A DNA stretch of 64,000 nt, from the NCBI RefSeq assembly GCF_008329605.1, contig NZ_NPKO01000004.1, positions 248,001-312,000 of the forward strand. Direction: 5' to 3'. A model generated the notes under the pieces. That model saw nothing but the letters and a program-made list of their open reading frames with translations, did no database searches and had not been told where the DNA came from. The position numbers were made by a program, and so were the translations under genes. Origin of the DNA: Mycolicibacterium sp. P9-64 (GTDB lineage Bacteria; Actinomycetota; Actinomycetes; Mycobacteriales; Mycobacteriaceae). Of this stretch, positions 38,848 to 49,019 are shown one piece after another. The number at the start of each line of letters is the position of its first letter. Position 1 is the stretch's first letter.

Positions 38848-40293
38848 ATGCCTCGGTTCGTCGACCGCGTCGTCATCCATGCCCATGCGGGCAACGGCGG
38901 TAGAGGTTGCGCGTCGGTGCACCGGGAGAAGTTCAAGCCTCTCGGTGGTCCCGACGGCGGCAACGGGGGTCGCGGCGGCAGCATCGTCCTGGTCGTCGAC
39001 CCGCAGGTGCATACCCTGCTCGACTTCCACTTCCATCCGCACGTCGATGCGCCGTCCGGCAAGCAGGGCGCCGGCAACAACCGCGACGGAGCCAACGGCA
39101 GCGACCTCGAGCTGAAGGTCCCCGACGGCACCGTCGTCCTCGACGAGGAGGGCCGGTTGCTCGCCGATCTGGTGGGCATCGGCACACGTTTCGAAGCTGC
39201 AGTCGGAGGCCGTGGCGGCCTCGGCAACGCGGCGTTGGCGTCACGTGCCCGCAAGGCACCAGGCTTCGCGCTGCTCGGCGAGAAGGGCCAGTCCCGCGAC
39301 TTCACCCTCGAACTGAAGACGGTCGCCGACGTCGGTCTGATCGGATTTCCATCTGCGGGCAAGTCGTCGCTGGTATCGGTCATCTCGTCGGCCAAGCCGA
39401 AGATCGCCGACTACCCGTTCACCACATTGGCGCCGAACTTGGGCGTCGTGTCGGCGGGGGAGCAGACCTTCACTGTCGCCGACGTTCCCGGCCTGATTCC
39501 GGGAGCCTCCGAGGGCCGCGGCCTCGGCTTGGACTTCCTGCGCCACATCGAGCGTTGCGCGGTGCTGGTGCACGTCGTCGATTGCGCGACATTGGAGCCG
39601 GGCCGCGACCCGATCTCCGACATCGACGCGGTCGAGGCCGAACTGGCTGCCTACACCCCGACCCTGCAGGGCGATACGACTCTCGGCGACCTTGCTGAGC
39701 GACCGCGTGCGGTGGTGCTGAACAAGATCGACGTGCCCGAGGCGCGTGAACTGGCCGACTTCGTCCGTGACGAGGTGGCCCAGCGCTACGGCTGGCCGGT
39801 GTTCGAGGTGTCGACCGTCAGCCGGGATGGGTTGCGGCCGTTGACGTTCGCGCTGTGGGACATGGTGTCTGCCTACAAGGCGGCGCTGCCCCCGGTGGCA
39901 TCGCGTCGCCCTGTGATCAAGCCGATCCCCGTCGACGAGAGCGGGTTCACCGTGTCGTCGGACGGCGATGGCGGTTTCGTCGTGCGCGGCATCAGGCCCG
40001 AACGCTGGGTCGGTCAAACGGACTTCACGAACGACGAGGCCGTGGGCTACCTCGGGGATCGGCTGGCCCGCCTCGGCGTCGAAGACGAGCTGCTCAAGCT
40101 CGGCGCGAAGCCCGGCTGTGCAGTGACGATCGCCGACATGACGTTCGACTGGGAGCCTCAGACGCTGGCTGGAGTCGACGTCACGATGTCGGGGCGCGGC
40201 ACCGACATTCGGTTGGAGCAGACCGACCGCGTTGGCGCCTCCGAACGCAAGGTCGCTCGGCGCGAGCGTCGTCGTCCCGGCGACGAGGAATGA
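38848..40293 (+). CDS. obg: Obg/CgtA ribosome-assembly GTPase
   Basis: The 481-residue product has the Gly-rich Obg fold at residues 1-158 ([20 protein letters not shown]). The G domain has [14 protein letters not shown] (G1), [22 protein letters not shown] and NKID; the C-terminal OCT domain follows. It binds the 50S subunit and links assembly to growth. GGAAAGGAAG precedes the ATG at 38848. The stop overlaps the proB start. Confidence 0.97.
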   Translation: MPRFVDRVVIHAHAGNGGRGCASVHREKFKPLGGPDGGNGGRGGSIVLVVDPQVHTLLDFHFHPHVDAPSGKQGAGNNRDGANGSDLELKVPDGTVVLDEEGRLLADLVGIGTRFEAAVGGRGGLGNAALASRARKAPGFALLGEKGQSRDFTLELKTVADVGLIGFPSAGKSSLVSVISSAKPKIADYPFTTLAPNLGVVSAGEQTFTVADVPGLIPGASEGRGLGLDFLRHIERCAVLVHVVDCATLEPGRDPISDIDAVEAELAAYTPTLQGDTTLGDLAERPRAVVLNKIDVPEARELADFVRDEVAQRYGWPVFEVSTVSRDGLRPLTFALWDMVSAYKAALPPVASRRPVIKPIPVDESGFTVSSDGDGGFVVRGIRPERWVGQTDFTNDEAVGYLGDRLARLGVEDELLKLGAKPGCAVTIADMTFDWEPQTLAGVDVTMSGRGTDIRLEQTDRVGASERKVARRERRRPGDEE

Positions 40294-41405
40294 CCAGCGC
40301 ACATCGGGACGCGGTGCGCACCGCACGCAGCGTCGTCGTCAAGGTCGGCACCACAGCACTGACCACGCCTTCTGGCGTGTTCGACGCGGGTCGTCTCGCC
40401 GCGTTGGTCGAGGCCATCGAAGCGCGGATGAAGGCCGGCTCCGACGTGGTCATCGTGTCGTCGGGCGCCATCGCCGCGGGCATCGAACCGCTCGGGTTGA
40501 CCAAGCGGCCCACCGATCTGGCCACCAAGCAGGCGGCGGCAAGCGTCGGGCAGGTGGCGCTCGTGAACGCTTGGAGTGCGGCGTTCGGCAGGTACCAGCG
40601 CACCGTCGGCCAGGTCCTGCTCACCGCGCACGACATCTCGATGCGGGTGCAGCACACCAACGCCCAGCGCACGCTGGACCGGTTGCGCGCACTGCATGCC
40701 GTCGCGATCGTCAACGAGAACGACACCGTGGCCACCAACGAGATCAGGTTCGGCGACAACGACCGGCTCTCGGCGCTGGTGGCGCACCTGGTGGGTGCCG
40801 ACGCACTGGTGCTGTTGAGCGACATCGACGGCCTGTACGACGGCGATCCGCGGAAGGCGACCGAGGAGCATCCTGCGCGCTTCATCCCCGAGGTCGCCGC
40901 TCCCGACGACCTGGACGGGGTGGTAGCCGGCGGCGGCAGTCGTCTCGGTACCGGTGGCATGGCCTCGAAGCTGTCGTCGGCCCTGCTGGCCGCCGACGCC
41001 GGGGTGCCGGTGCTCCTCGCGGCGGCGGCCGACGCGGCCGATGCGCTGGCCGACGCGACGGTGGGAACGGTATTCGCGCCGCGTAGTGAACGGATGACCG
41101 CACGCCGATTCTGGGTGCGTTACGCCGCGGAGTCGGCGGGTTCGTTGACCCTCGACGACGGTGCGGTGCGTGCGGTCGTCCGGCAACGGCGATCGCTGCT
41201 ACCTGCGGGGATCACCGCGGTCTCCGGCCGGTTCCACGGTGGCGACGTCATCGAATTGCACGGGTCTGACGGCACGGCCGTGGCCCGTGGTGTGGTGGCC
41301 TACGACGCCACCGAACTGGCCACCATGCTCGGTCGCTCGACGTCGGACCTGCCCGCGGAGATGCGCCGTCCCGCCGTACACGCCGACGATCTGGTCGCCG
41401 TCTAA
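40290..41405 (+). CDS. proB: glutamate 5-kinase
   Basis: The 371-residue product starts at ATG 40290, overlapping the obg stop (ATGA) with GAGGA before it; the open frame upstream is inside obg. The amino-acid-kinase domain reads [14 protein letters not shown], then [32 protein letters not shown] and [15 protein letters not shown]-terminal PUA domain is present ([21 protein letters not shown]). It makes glutamyl-5-phosphate, the first step of proline synthesis. proA is 17.6 kb downstream rather than adjacent. Confidence 0.97.
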   Translation: MTSAHRDAVRTARSVVVKVGTTALTTPSGVFDAGRLAALVEAIEARMKAGSDVVIVSSGAIAAGIEPLGLTKRPTDLATKQAAASVGQVALVNAWSAAFGRYQRTVGQVLLTAHDISMRVQHTNAQRTLDRLRALHAVAIVNENDTVATNEIRFGDNDRLSALVAHLVGADALVLLSDIDGLYDGDPRKATEEHPARFIPEVAAPDDLDGVVAGGGSRLGTGGMASKLSSALLAADAGVPVLLAAAADAADALADATVGTVFAPRSERMTARRFWVRYAAESAGSLTLDDGAVRAVVRQRRSLLPAGITAVSGRFHGGDVIELHGSDGTAVARGVVAYDATELATMLGRSTSDLPAEMRRPAVHADDLVAV

Positions 41406-42031
41406 GGCGCTTCGAGATGTAGTGCGCCCCAGACGATTTGGGTCAGGGTAGTAGCCAGCTCGGTATCATATGACGCGGGCCTTCCCGGCAGGTTCTGGTG
41501 GCAGGTCCGTTCGACCATCCACGTGAGCGCGCTCGCGGTGGTCTTGGCCGACAGTTCGCGGCGGATCGCGCCTGCGGCCTGGCCATCCTCGATCACCTCG
41601 GTGAGCCGTTCGGCGATGCCGGTGAGGATGTCCCGGTAGGTGGCTCCGACCTGTGGGTCGTACGCCGCCATTTCGTTGAGCGCGACGAGCAGCGGTTGGT
41701 GGCGTCGATAAGCGGCGACGATGCCCGACATTCCGGCCAGCACGTCGGCGGGGTCGCGCCGCCGAGCGACGCTCCACCAGCGTTCTGCGGCCTCGGTGAG
41801 ATCGGCGAAGACCTGGCCAGTGAGGCGGCGCAGCAGGTAGCCCTTGTCCTCGAAGTAGATGTAGAAGCTGGCCCGTGAGATGCCGGCCTCGGTTGCGAGG
41901 CGATCGACGCTGAGCTCGGTGAAGCTGGCGCCGGCAGCCATCAGTCGCTCCGTTGCATCGAGGAGCTGACGCTCGATCTCCTCACGGCGCTCCTGGCGTT
42001 TCGCCTGGGGCTTGCGGGTGACTGACGGCAC
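41402..42031 (-). CDS. TetR-family regulator (of the adjacent P450)
   Basis: The 209-residue product has the TetR helix-turn-helix [31 protein letters not shown] and a helical ligand domain. It is close to the EthR-like type seen beside mycobacterial monooxygenase genes. It diverges from the P450 gene across 66 bp that contain a perfect palindrome. Its 3' end overlaps the proB stop by 4 bp in convergent orientation. Confidence 0.92.
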   Translation of the reverse strand: MPSVTRKPQAKRQERREEIERQLLDATERLMAAGASFTELSVDRLATEAGISRASFYIYFEDKGYLLRRLTGQVFADLTEAAERWWSVARRRDPADVLAGMSGIVAAYRRHQPLLVALNEMAAYDPQVGATYRDILTGIAERLTEVIEDGQAAGAIRRELSAKTTASALTWMVERTCHQNLPGRPASYDTELATTLTQIVWGALHLEAP

Positions 42032-42060
42032 GCGATCAGCGTATCCGAGGGGATCGCACC

Positions 42061-42088
42061 TTGACTAGACATAGTGTCTAGCCATATT
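42061..42088 (+). promoter_or_regulatory. P450 promoter, probably giving a leaderless mRNA
   Basis: TTGACT (42061-42066) and CATATT (42083-42088) are 16 bp apart. With the usual 7-9 bp from -10 to start, transcription would begin at 42095-42098, i.e. at or beside the P450 ATG at 42098. Leaderless mRNAs are common in mycobacteria. The palindrome below sits between the two hexamers. Confidence 0.55.
42065..42081. promoter_or_regulatory. TetR operator candidate, CTAGACA-TAG-TGTCTAG
   Basis: A perfect 7-3-7 inverted repeat in the divergent promoter region between the TetR gene and the P450. It lies exactly between -35 and -10 of the P450 promoter, so bound repressor would block transcription. 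TAGACA/TGTCTA half-sites with a short spacer are typical for TetR-family operators. Confidence 0.75.
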
Positions 42089-42097
42089 GTCAGCGGC

Positions 42098-43366
42098 ATG
42101 ACTGTGTCGCCGCTCACACCTGCCTCGGCCCGCCCCTACGACGCGATCGACCTGTCGTCGAGGAAGTTTTGGTCCGTCAGCGCTGCCGAGCGTGAGAAGT
42201 CGTTCGCGGCGTTGCGCGCCGAACGGCCCGTCAGCTGGCATCCGCCAGTCGAGGACGCGCTGATGCACGATCCATCGGACCCCGGTCACTGGGCAGTCAC
42301 CCGGCACGCCGACATCGTCGCCGTCAGCCGCGACAGCGAGACCTTCCTGTCAGGCAAGGGCGTGCTGTTCGAGAACGTGCCGGAGGAACTGCTCGAGGCG
42401 TCGCAGTCCTTCCTGGCGATGGACGCGCCGCGGCACACCCTGATTCGCAAGGTGGTGCACGCCGCGTTCACACCACGCCAGGTCCGCCGCATCGAGGATT
42501 CGGTCAAGGCGAATGCGCACGCCATCGTCGGTGAATTGCGTGACGCGGGCAGCGGGGCCGACTTCGTCGAACGCTGTGCCAAACAGCTGCCGATTCGCAC
42601 GTTGTCCGACATGGTCGGGATACCCGAGTCGGAACGGGAGCAGGTGGCGCAGGCGGCCGATGCGATGGTGTCGCTTGGCGATCCGGCGTTCCTCAACGGC
42701 CGCAACCCACTCGAGGTCCTCGTGGAAAGCCAGATGTACCTACATCAGGTGGCGGGCGCATTGGCCGCCGACCGCAGGCAAAACCCCGGCGACGACTTGA
42801 TCAGCAGCTTGGTGCACGCCGAGGTGGACGGCGACAGGCTCACCGACTTCGAGGTGTCCGCCTTCTTCGTGCTGCTCGCCGTCGCGGGCAACGACACCAC
42901 CAGGCAGACCACGAGCCACGCGATGAAGGCACTGACGGACTTCGGTGATCAGCGGTCGTGGCTCACGGAGGACTTCGACGACCGCATCGGCGGCGCCATC
43001 GAGGAGTTCGTGCGGTGGGCCACCCCGGTGATGACCTTCCGCCGCACGGCGGCCATCGATTGCGAGGTCGGCGGACAGGCGATCGCAGCTGGCGAGAAGG
43101 TGGTGATGTTCTACGCGTCGGGCAACTTCGATGACACCGTTTTCGACCGGCCAGGCACTCTCGACCTGAACCGAAAGCCCAACGCACACCTCGGCTTTGG
43201 TGGTGGTGGCCGGCACTTCTGCCTCGGTGCTCACGTCGCGCGGGCCCAGCTGCGGGCGATCTTCGCCGAGCTGCTCACGCAGCTGCCTGGCATCCAGACA
43301 GAAGATCCGGTGTATGGGCCAGGCAACTTCATCCACGCCATCCGCTCGATGCCGGTGACCTTCTGA
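42098..43366 (+). CDS. cytochrome P450
   Basis: The 422-residue product from the ATG at 42098 (an earlier in-frame start at 42074 falls in the operator) has the P450 landmarks. These are the I-helix oxygen motif VAGNDTTRQTTSHAM, the K-helix ExxR (EFVR in IEEFVRWATP), and the haem loop FGGGGRHFCLGAHVAR with Cys375 as the proximal ligand. It is a soluble bacterial class I enzyme; redox partners are not encoded nearby. Mycobacteria use many such P450s on lipids and sterols. The family number and substrate cannot be assigned. Confidence 0.95.
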   Translation: MTVSPLTPASARPYDAIDLSSRKFWSVSAAEREKSFAALRAERPVSWHPPVEDALMHDPSDPGHWAVTRHADIVAVSRDSETFLSGKGVLFENVPEELLEASQSFLAMDAPRHTLIRKVVHAAFTPRQVRRIEDSVKANAHAIVGELRDAGSGADFVERCAKQLPIRTLSDMVGIPESEREQVAQAADAMVSLGDPAFLNGRNPLEVLVESQMYLHQVAGALAADRRQNPGDDLISSLVHAEVDGDRLTDFEVSAFFVLLAVAGNDTTRQTTSHAMKALTDFGDQRSWLTEDFDDRIGGAIEEFVRWATPVMTFRRTAAIDCEVGGQAIAAGEKVVMFYASGNFDDTVFDRPGTLDLNRKPNAHLGFGGGGRHFCLGAHVARAQLRAIFAELLTQLPGIQTEDPVYGPGNFIHAIRSMPVTF

Positions 43367-43435
43367 CCGCGCCTCCGTAGTGTCGTCTCGAGGGCCGAAT
43401 GTCGGTTTCTCGAGAGACGCCGGGAGGATGGTGCA

Positions 43436-43813
43436 GTGTTCACCGACACCGAGTTGCGCTTCCTGGAGTCGCAACAGCAGGGTCGCTTGGTGACCATCGG
43501 ACCCGACGGCGCACCGCAGATTCACCCCGTGACGTTCATGGTCGACAGCGGCCAGGGATCGGTCGACATCATCAGCGTGCGGGAGTCCCAGAAGTACCGC
43601 AACGTGCGCCACGATCCGCGGGTGTCGCTGAGCGTCGACGACCCGTCGCTGCCGCTACGGGGCTTCGAAGAACCAACGGGCCGTGGCGTGGAGATACACG
43701 GCTTCGCCGAGCTTGCCGAGATATCCGGCACCGACGTCATCCGCGTTCGACCCGTGCGTCTGGAGAGTTGGAACCTCGAAGGCACCGGCCACCAGAGTCG
43801 TTTCGTCAGCTGA
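43436..43813 (+). CDS. PPOX-class F420/FMN-dependent oxidoreductase
   Basis: The 125-residue split-barrel protein reads MFTDTELRFLESQQQGRLVTIGPDGAPQIHPVTFMV, a pattern seen in PPOX-type (pyridoxamine-oxidase-like) F420-binding proteins. The YRNVRHDPRVSLSVDD segment is conserved in that group. GTG start after GGGAGG. Such proteins bind F420 or FMN and reduce small substrates; many are uncharacterised in mycobacteria. It is 69 bp after the P450 but with its own ribosome-binding site. Confidence 0.85.
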   Translation: MFTDTELRFLESQQQGRLVTIGPDGAPQIHPVTFMVDSGQGSVDIISVRESQKYRNVRHDPRVSLSVDDPSLPLRGFEEPTGRGVEIHGFAELAEISGTDVIRVRPVRLESWNLEGTGHQSRFVS

Positions 43814-43843
43814 GCAGTTGGCCGCGAAGCCGCTCGTTCACCA

Positions 43844-43859
43844 AGTCGACTAGTCGACT
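43844..43859. repeat. doubled self-palindrome AGTCGACT-AGTCGACT
   Basis: Two copies of the self-complementary octamer lie end to end in the 73 bp gap between the convergent PPOX and sirtuin genes, so the whole 16 bp is both a direct repeat and a perfect palindrome. It may be a bidirectional terminator stem or a protein site; there is no U-tract. Confidence 0.6.
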
Positions 43860-43886
43860 CACGCGTGCCAGCTCCCTCTAGTGCCG

Positions 43887-44729
43887 TCAGAGCACCGAGA
43901 TCGCCGAGAGTTCGTCGGCCAGCAGGGCCAGCATCTCCGAGCAGCCGGAGTCGACCTTGACGTCGGCGATGGCGTCGCCGCGGGTGGGGCCGCGGTTGAT
44001 GATCGCGACGGGCTTGCCGTGCGCGGCCGCGTGGCGGACGAAGCGCAGCCCGGAGAACACCGTCAGCGACGAGCCTGCCACCAGCAGGGCATCCGAGTCG
44101 TCGACGAGCGACATGGCCTTGGCGACACGCTCCTTGGGCACGTTCTCCCCGAAGTACACGATGTCGGGCTTGAGCATGCCGCCGCAGACAGGGCAATCCA
44201 CGTAGAGGAACGATGCCGTCTCGGTCACCATCGCGTCGGCGTCGGGCGCAACGGCGATGCCACCGACCTTCTCGGCTCGCTCGACGAAACCGGGGTTGAG
44301 CGCCTCCAGCTGTTCGGCGAGCGTCGCCCGCGTCATGGTGTGCCCGCATGCCAGGCAGACCACCCGCTCATACGTTCCGTGCAGGTCGATCACCGTCTGG
44401 CTACCGGCCTTGGTGTGCAACAGATCGACGTTCTGGGTGATGACACCGGTGACGACGCCCGCGCGTTCGAGCGTCGCCAGCGCGCGGTGCCCCGCGTTGG
44501 GCAGCGTCGCGTCCATGTGGCGCCAGCCGACGTGGTTGCGGGCCCAGTACCGCTGCCGGAACACGGGATCCGAGGTGAACTGCCTGATCGTCATCGGGTT
44601 GCTCGGCGGGGAGTCCGGCCCGCGGTAATCCGGGATGCCGGAGTCCGTGGACAGCCCGGCTCCCGTGAGGACGGCGACACGGTGACCTGCCAGCAGGTCG
44701 ACGAGTTCGGGGGCGGTGGCGCCGTTCAT
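43887..44729 (-). CDS. Sir2-family NAD-dependent protein deacylase
   Basis: The 280-residue product from the ATG at 44727-44729 has NAD-binding [28 protein letters not shown], the catalytic His in DLHGTYE, and two Cys pairs (CLACGH and CPVCGG) that form the zinc site. The ending is [34 protein letters not shown] in pieces. Sirtuins remove acetyl or acyl groups from lysines using NAD. Its start overlaps the stop of the membrane protein gene (ATGA), so the two are co-translated. Confidence 0.94.
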   Translation of the reverse strand: MNGATAPELVDLLAGHRVAVLTGAGLSTDSGIPDYRGPDSPPSNPMTIRQFTSDPVFRQRYWARNHVGWRHMDATLPNAGHRALATLERAGVVTGVITQNVDLLHTKAGSQTVIDLHGTYERVVCLACGHTMTRATLAEQLEALNPGFVERAEKVGGIAVAPDADAMVTETASFLYVDCPVCGGMLKPDIVYFGENVPKERVAKAMSLVDDSDALLVAGSSLTVFSGLRFVRHAAAHGKPVAIINRGPTRGDAIADVKVDSGCSEMLALLADELSAISVL

Positions 44730-45244
44730 GACCTCCAGCGTATTGCCCTGCGGTGAGTCCCCGCCCCGATCGCCGCGATCGATATCGCTACCTGCGCAGA
44801 TGCCAGTCCGGCGGTGACGTAGGTAAGGACATGCAGCGGCTCGTTCATCGAATGCGGTGCCACATGGGTCATGGTGGCCGCGGCGACGTGATGGCGCATG
44901 CCGGCCGGAATCGGGGCGGTGCCGTTTGCGCTGACTCCGCCCATCGTCATGATGAGGTAGAGGTGCAGGATCAGCATCAGGCCGGCGAGTGCTCCTGCCG
45001 TTGCAGCGTCGTGAGTCGATGGCTCGCGCCACAGCCGACCTGCGCAGGGAATGCAGGCGCAGCCCACGACCGTCATGAGTGCGGCGATGACGGGGAAGTC
45101 GGTGAGGTGGGTAAGCAGGAGTGGGATGTGGGCCGCCACGCAAGCGACTGCGAGCAATGCAGACAGCTTGCCGACGATTGGGTTGATTGCCGGATTGGTG
45201 AGCAGCACAGGATGTTTGGTATCGGCTGTCAGATCATTCGTCAT
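44726..45244 (-). CDS. four-helix membrane protein of unknown function with His/Met-rich loop
   Basis: The 172-residue product starts at the ATG at 45242-45244 with AAGGAG upstream. Four hydrophobic segments: LSALLAVACVAAHIPLLL, VIAALMTVVGCACIPC, AGALAGLMLILHLYLIM, and VLTYVTAGLASAQVAISIAA. Between the last two is a loop with GMRHHVAAATMTHVAPHSMNEPLH, unusually rich in His and Met, which could bind metal (copper) ions. The upstream neighbour on this strand is the APC permease and copper amine oxidase pair. No known family assigned. Confidence 0.78.
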   Translation of the reverse strand: MTNDLTADTKHPVLLTNPAINPIVGKLSALLAVACVAAHIPLLLTHLTDFPVIAALMTVVGCACIPCAGRLWREPSTHDAATAGALAGLMLILHLYLIMTMGGVSANGTAPIPAGMRHHVAAATMTHVAPHSMNEPLHVLTYVTAGLASAQVAISIAAIGAGTHRRAIRWRS

Positions 45245-45314
45245 CGCCTGCTCCTTGGAGGGCGTGGAAGTGGGTGTCGCCCAGAACAATATGGGCGACA
45301 CCCACCGTCTCTTG

Positions 45315-46913
45315 TTAGATCGTCGTGACGGGAAGATCAGCTCGGTGTGCCTCGGCGGGGCCGTCGCCCTCACCGTCGGCGTCGTACACGGGACCCGTGC
45401 CGTCGACGGACAGCACGACCCGTCCGATCATCGCGTACTTGTCTGGATTCTTGCGCCTTAGCCGAAGCGCAACTACCGCGCCCGTGGTGAACAGCGCGAT
45501 CGCGATGTAGGGAATCAGCTTGAACAGCAGCGAATGTGCAGCCGATCCCGCTGCGGTGTCGAGGTTCTGGATCATCAACACCACGACTGCGAACATTCCA
45601 AGTCCACCGGCTACGGGCGCCACCTTGACCCGCCAGAAGTTCTCGCCAGGATGATGCCTACGGAAGTAGGTGAACACGGCCGCCATCGTGATCGTCTGAA
45701 CGATCAACAGCGAGAAGGTGCCGACAACGGCCAGTAGCACGAAGATGTCAAGGTACGGGTCCTTCTTGAAGGCCCAAAAGCCGGTGATCCACAGCGCCGC
45801 GACGCCCATCTGCACGAACGACGCCACATGGGGCGAGCCATGCCTTGGATGGGTGCGACCGAGCATGCGTGGCAGCAGTCCCTCCCGGCCCAGTGCGTAG
45901 CCGTAGCGTGAGGCGCAGTTGTGGAACGCCAGGGCGCACGCGAACGAACCGGTCATCATCAGCCACTGGAAGATCAGAACCGCCCAGTGGCCGGCGAACA
46001 CCTCGGTCGGATGGAAGAACATGTCCAGCGGGTTGCTGCTCTGGGAGCGCTCGATGGAGCCCGCTTGGCCGTTGCCCGCCACAGTCATCCACGACACGAA
46101 GATGTAGAACAGTCCGACGCCCAGCACTGCGATGAGCGTGGCGATCGGGATGATCTTGCGCGGGTTACGGGACTCCTCGCCATACATCACCGTCGACTCG
46201 AACCCGGTCCACGACCAGAAGGCGATGAACATTGCCAGACCCGGTGCGGCCAGGGCCAACCCGTTCGGCCGAAACGCATTCACCGGATTGAGGGCTTCCG
46301 GCATTAGTCCGTCCGGCCCGCCGCCGTGGAACAGCACGGCGAACGCCATGACCGCCAGGATCGCGATCTCGGTGATCAGGAAGACCGATAACACCTTGGC
46401 CGCAAGCGAGATGTCGAAATACGCCAAGGCAGCATTGACGAGGATGCAGACGGCCGCGAACACCGGCCATGGGATGTCGAAACCGAGTTGGTCGAGGAAC
46501 ACCTTGTTGCCGAAGTAGGCGAAGATCCCGATCAACGCCGCCTCGAACACCGAGTAGCAGAAGGTCACCATGTAGCCGACTCCGAGCCCGGCGACTCGTC
46601 CGAGCCCGTGGGAGACGAATCCGTAGAACGCGCCGGTGGATGTCACGTGACGGGCCATCTGGACGTAGCCCACTGCGAAGATCGTCAGGACTGCAGTCGC
46701 GAAGATGTACGTGGCCGGTGTGCCGGTGCCCACGCCGAATCCGACCGAGAAGGGCACGTTACCGCTCATCGCGGTGATGGGTGCCGACGTCGCCACTGCC
46801 ATGAAGACCACGTCGACGAGGCCAAGCCGGTTCGGTTTGAGTCGGTCGACTCGTTGTCCGTGGGCTGTCGGCGGCGCGGCCGACGTGCCGTCGACTGATG
46901 GCGCCGTGGTCAT
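45315..46913 (-). CDS. APC-family amino acid/amine permease
   Basis: The 532-residue product from the ATG at 46911-46913 (GGGAGAGAA upstream) has about 12 hydrophobic segments. It carries the APC motif AVATSAPITAMSGNVPFSVGFGVG near the start and FIAFWSWTGFESTVMYGEE in the middle. It ends in a charged tail. Transports amino acids or amines across the membrane. The start overlaps the copper amine oxidase stop (ATGA), so it probably imports the amine that the oxidase degrades. Confidence 0.93.
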   Translation of the reverse strand: MTTAPSVDGTSAAPPTAHGQRVDRLKPNRLGLVDVVFMAVATSAPITAMSGNVPFSVGFGVGTGTPATYIFATAVLTIFAVGYVQMARHVTSTGAFYGFVSHGLGRVAGLGVGYMVTFCYSVFEAALIGIFAYFGNKVFLDQLGFDIPWPVFAAVCILVNAALAYFDISLAAKVLSVFLITEIAILAVMAFAVLFHGGGPDGLMPEALNPVNAFRPNGLALAAPGLAMFIAFWSWTGFESTVMYGEESRNPRKIIPIATLIAVLGVGLFYIFVSWMTVAGNGQAGSIERSQSSNPLDMFFHPTEVFAGHWAVLIFQWLMMTGSFACALAFHNCASRYGYALGREGLLPRMLGRTHPRHGSPHVASFVQMGVAALWITGFWAFKKDPYLDIFVLLAVVGTFSLLIVQTITMAAVFTYFRRHHPGENFWRVKVAPVAGGLGMFAVVVLMIQNLDTAAGSAAHSLLFKLIPYIAIALFTTGAVVALRLRRKNPDKYAMIGRVVLSVDGTGPVYDADGEGDGPAEAHRADLPVTTI

Positions 46914-48847
46914 TTCTCTCCCTCGCATCCGCAGTGTCCGTTGGACGAGATACGTTCGGGGCGAGGCAGATTCAGTGTGGGGTTCTGGTCGAAGAACCCG
47001 TGCGGCTGCAGGATGAAGCCGACGTGTTGCCGGGGCATCACCGGCCAATCCTCGAGCCGCACCACATGGTGCATGCCGAACGTGTACCAGACCACGATGT
47101 CCTCATCCACGATGCTGCGGTTCTGCGAAACGAACTCTGGAAGGCCGTCACCACCCCGCGACTGGTTGGGATCCCCCGCTGGATATCGCTGGGTCTCGTC
47201 ATAGGCAGTGACCCAGAAGTTGTTGGTCGCGAAGCCGGCGCGCTTGGACACCCACGAATCGGGAAGGGCGCACAGGGTGATCGCGTCGGTGGGCTGCAAC
47301 CGGTAGGCGACGGGTTCGTCGACGAGGTTGCGGCTGTCGCGGTTCGCGATCTTCCAGAACCGGTGCTTGGCTGCATCCGCGCGTCGGACCGCGTCCTGCT
47401 CGCGCTCCAGCAGCCGGTCCACGGTGTAGAAGCAACTGCGGGTGGGGTTTTCGTCGGGGACTACGGTGTCGACCTCGTACACCGAGTTGGCTGGGCCGTC
47501 CAGCTCGAAGTCCATTCGCACGTTGAAGATGTGCTGGTGAATCGGCGCGTAGAGCCCGTCGTTGTTCAACGTCTGCCCGTAGCGCGATTTCGTGCCCGGC
47601 AACTGGCCCGCAGTCGACAAGATGCCGGTCGCCTTGACGAGGAACTCGATGGTTCCGTCGAGGTAGAGATGCCAGTAGAAGCCATACTCGTAGTTGGCCA
47701 CTGTGGCGATGAAGGAGATGACCAGCTTGCGTGAGCGACGGACCTCGGCGGTGTCCTGGCGGAAGTCGTAGTGCTTCCACATGATCGAATCGTCTTCTTC
47801 GTGCATGCAGATGGCGTTCTTGATGGTTACCGGGTTGCCGTGGCTGTCGCTGACGATTCCGTCGAAGTAGTGGATCTCTCCGAGGCAGTCGCAGCCCAAC
47901 GCCAGTGAGTTGGCCAGCGCGCCGATGTTGTACTCGCCGGCGTCGAAGGCGTTCTTCTTGTATTGCACCGGCGAAGGGTCGCCGTAGGGCACGACCATCT
48001 CCACCAGCGATGCGCGGTTGATCACCGACCGCTCGCGGCCCTGGTCCGAGAACGTCATGTGGTGCAGTACCAGGCCCTCGCGAGGAGTGAAGCCCACCCG
48101 GAACTTCCAGTCGCCCCACGTGACGTGGTTGCCCTTGACCTGGAAGGAACGCCCTTCGGGGCAACGGATCTCGATGGGCTTGATGTCGGTGCGGGCCGGC
48201 CCGACGTGTTTGGGCAGGTAGTTGCCGGTCTGATGAGGCACGGGGATGAATCCGTTGTCCTCGATCTCGACCAGTTCACCGCGGTTGAGGTCATAGATGA
48301 GGATCAGGCCCTCGGCGGGGTGTGCATAGGGGTTGTCATCGGGATCGTTGCGGGCGAAGACCAAGGTGCGCATGAGGCGTCGGCCCTCGTCGTCGACGCC
48401 GTAGTACCCGGCTGACCACGGTTCGATGCAGACCAGGTCGAGGTTGGTCAGGCCACGGGACGCGAGGGCCGCCACCACGCGCGGGTCCTTCTTGCAGTTG
48501 ACCTCGACCTCGTCGAATTCGTCGAGCATGATTGGCGGCTGAATTCCCTCGGGCAGTTGCTCCCAGGCTGACACGGCGTCGTCGCCGAGGTCGACCAGCG
48601 CGGAATACGCACGCCCCGTCGCCCGGTCGATCAGCAACGCGTAGGCCTCGCGTCGCGCGCCGGAAGGATCGTGGCGCAGCTGTTTCTTGGTGGGCTCCTT
48701 GAGCTCGACCTGAACGAAGCGGAACGTCTCGGCTGCGGCGGGACCGCCCTTCAGGGCGGCTACCGCGCGCGAAATCTCCTTCGCGGTCAGCGGATCCAAC
48801 GGATGCGTGGAACCCGCAATGGTCTTGTCGAGTTCTTGGATGGACAT
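46910..48847 (-). CDS. copper-containing primary amine oxidase (TPQ enzyme)
   Basis: The 645-residue product starts at ATG 48845-48847 with GAGGAG 9 nt upstream; the open frame extends further, but without support. It has the cofactor motif VANYEYGFYW, with Tyr386 expected to become topaquinone. The copper histidines are in IHQHIFNVRMDFE and in MHHVVRLEDWPVMP. It oxidises primary amines to aldehydes with release of ammonia and hydrogen peroxide. Length and motifs match bacterial phenylethylamine/histamine oxidases. Co-operonic with the permease. Confidence 0.95.
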   Translation of the reverse strand: MSIQELDKTIAGSTHPLDPLTAKEISRAVAALKGGPAAAETFRFVQVELKEPTKKQLRHDPSGARREAYALLIDRATGRAYSALVDLGDDAVSAWEQLPEGIQPPIMLDEFDEVEVNCKKDPRVVAALASRGLTNLDLVCIEPWSAGYYGVDDEGRRLMRTLVFARNDPDDNPYAHPAEGLILIYDLNRGELVEIEDNGFIPVPHQTGNYLPKHVGPARTDIKPIEIRCPEGRSFQVKGNHVTWGDWKFRVGFTPREGLVLHHMTFSDQGRERSVINRASLVEMVVPYGDPSPVQYKKNAFDAGEYNIGALANSLALGCDCLGEIHYFDGIVSDSHGNPVTIKNAICMHEEDDSIMWKHYDFRQDTAEVRRSRKLVISFIATVANYEYGFYWHLYLDGTIEFLVKATGILSTAGQLPGTKSRYGQTLNNDGLYAPIHQHIFNVRMDFELDGPANSVYEVDTVVPDENPTRSCFYTVDRLLEREQDAVRRADAAKHRFWKIANRDSRNLVDEPVAYRLQPTDAITLCALPDSWVSKRAGFATNNFWVTAYDETQRYPAGDPNQSRGGDGLPEFVSQNRSIVDEDIVVWYTFGMHHVVRLEDWPVMPRQHVGFILQPHGFFDQNPTLNLPRPERISSNGHCGCEGEK

Positions 48848-49019
48848 AGGTGCTACTCCTCGATTCGGGGTCGGCGGGCGATGCCTGGAGTCCGGTACGT
48901 GCACCGAATGTGAAGCGTCTCCTCGCCCGCTCACTCGGACACTAGGGCTGGGATGTGACCGGGAGCACACGTCGAGAACGCATGGTCTGAGAACTTTGCC
49001 GCCAAAAAATCTTGCAGCC

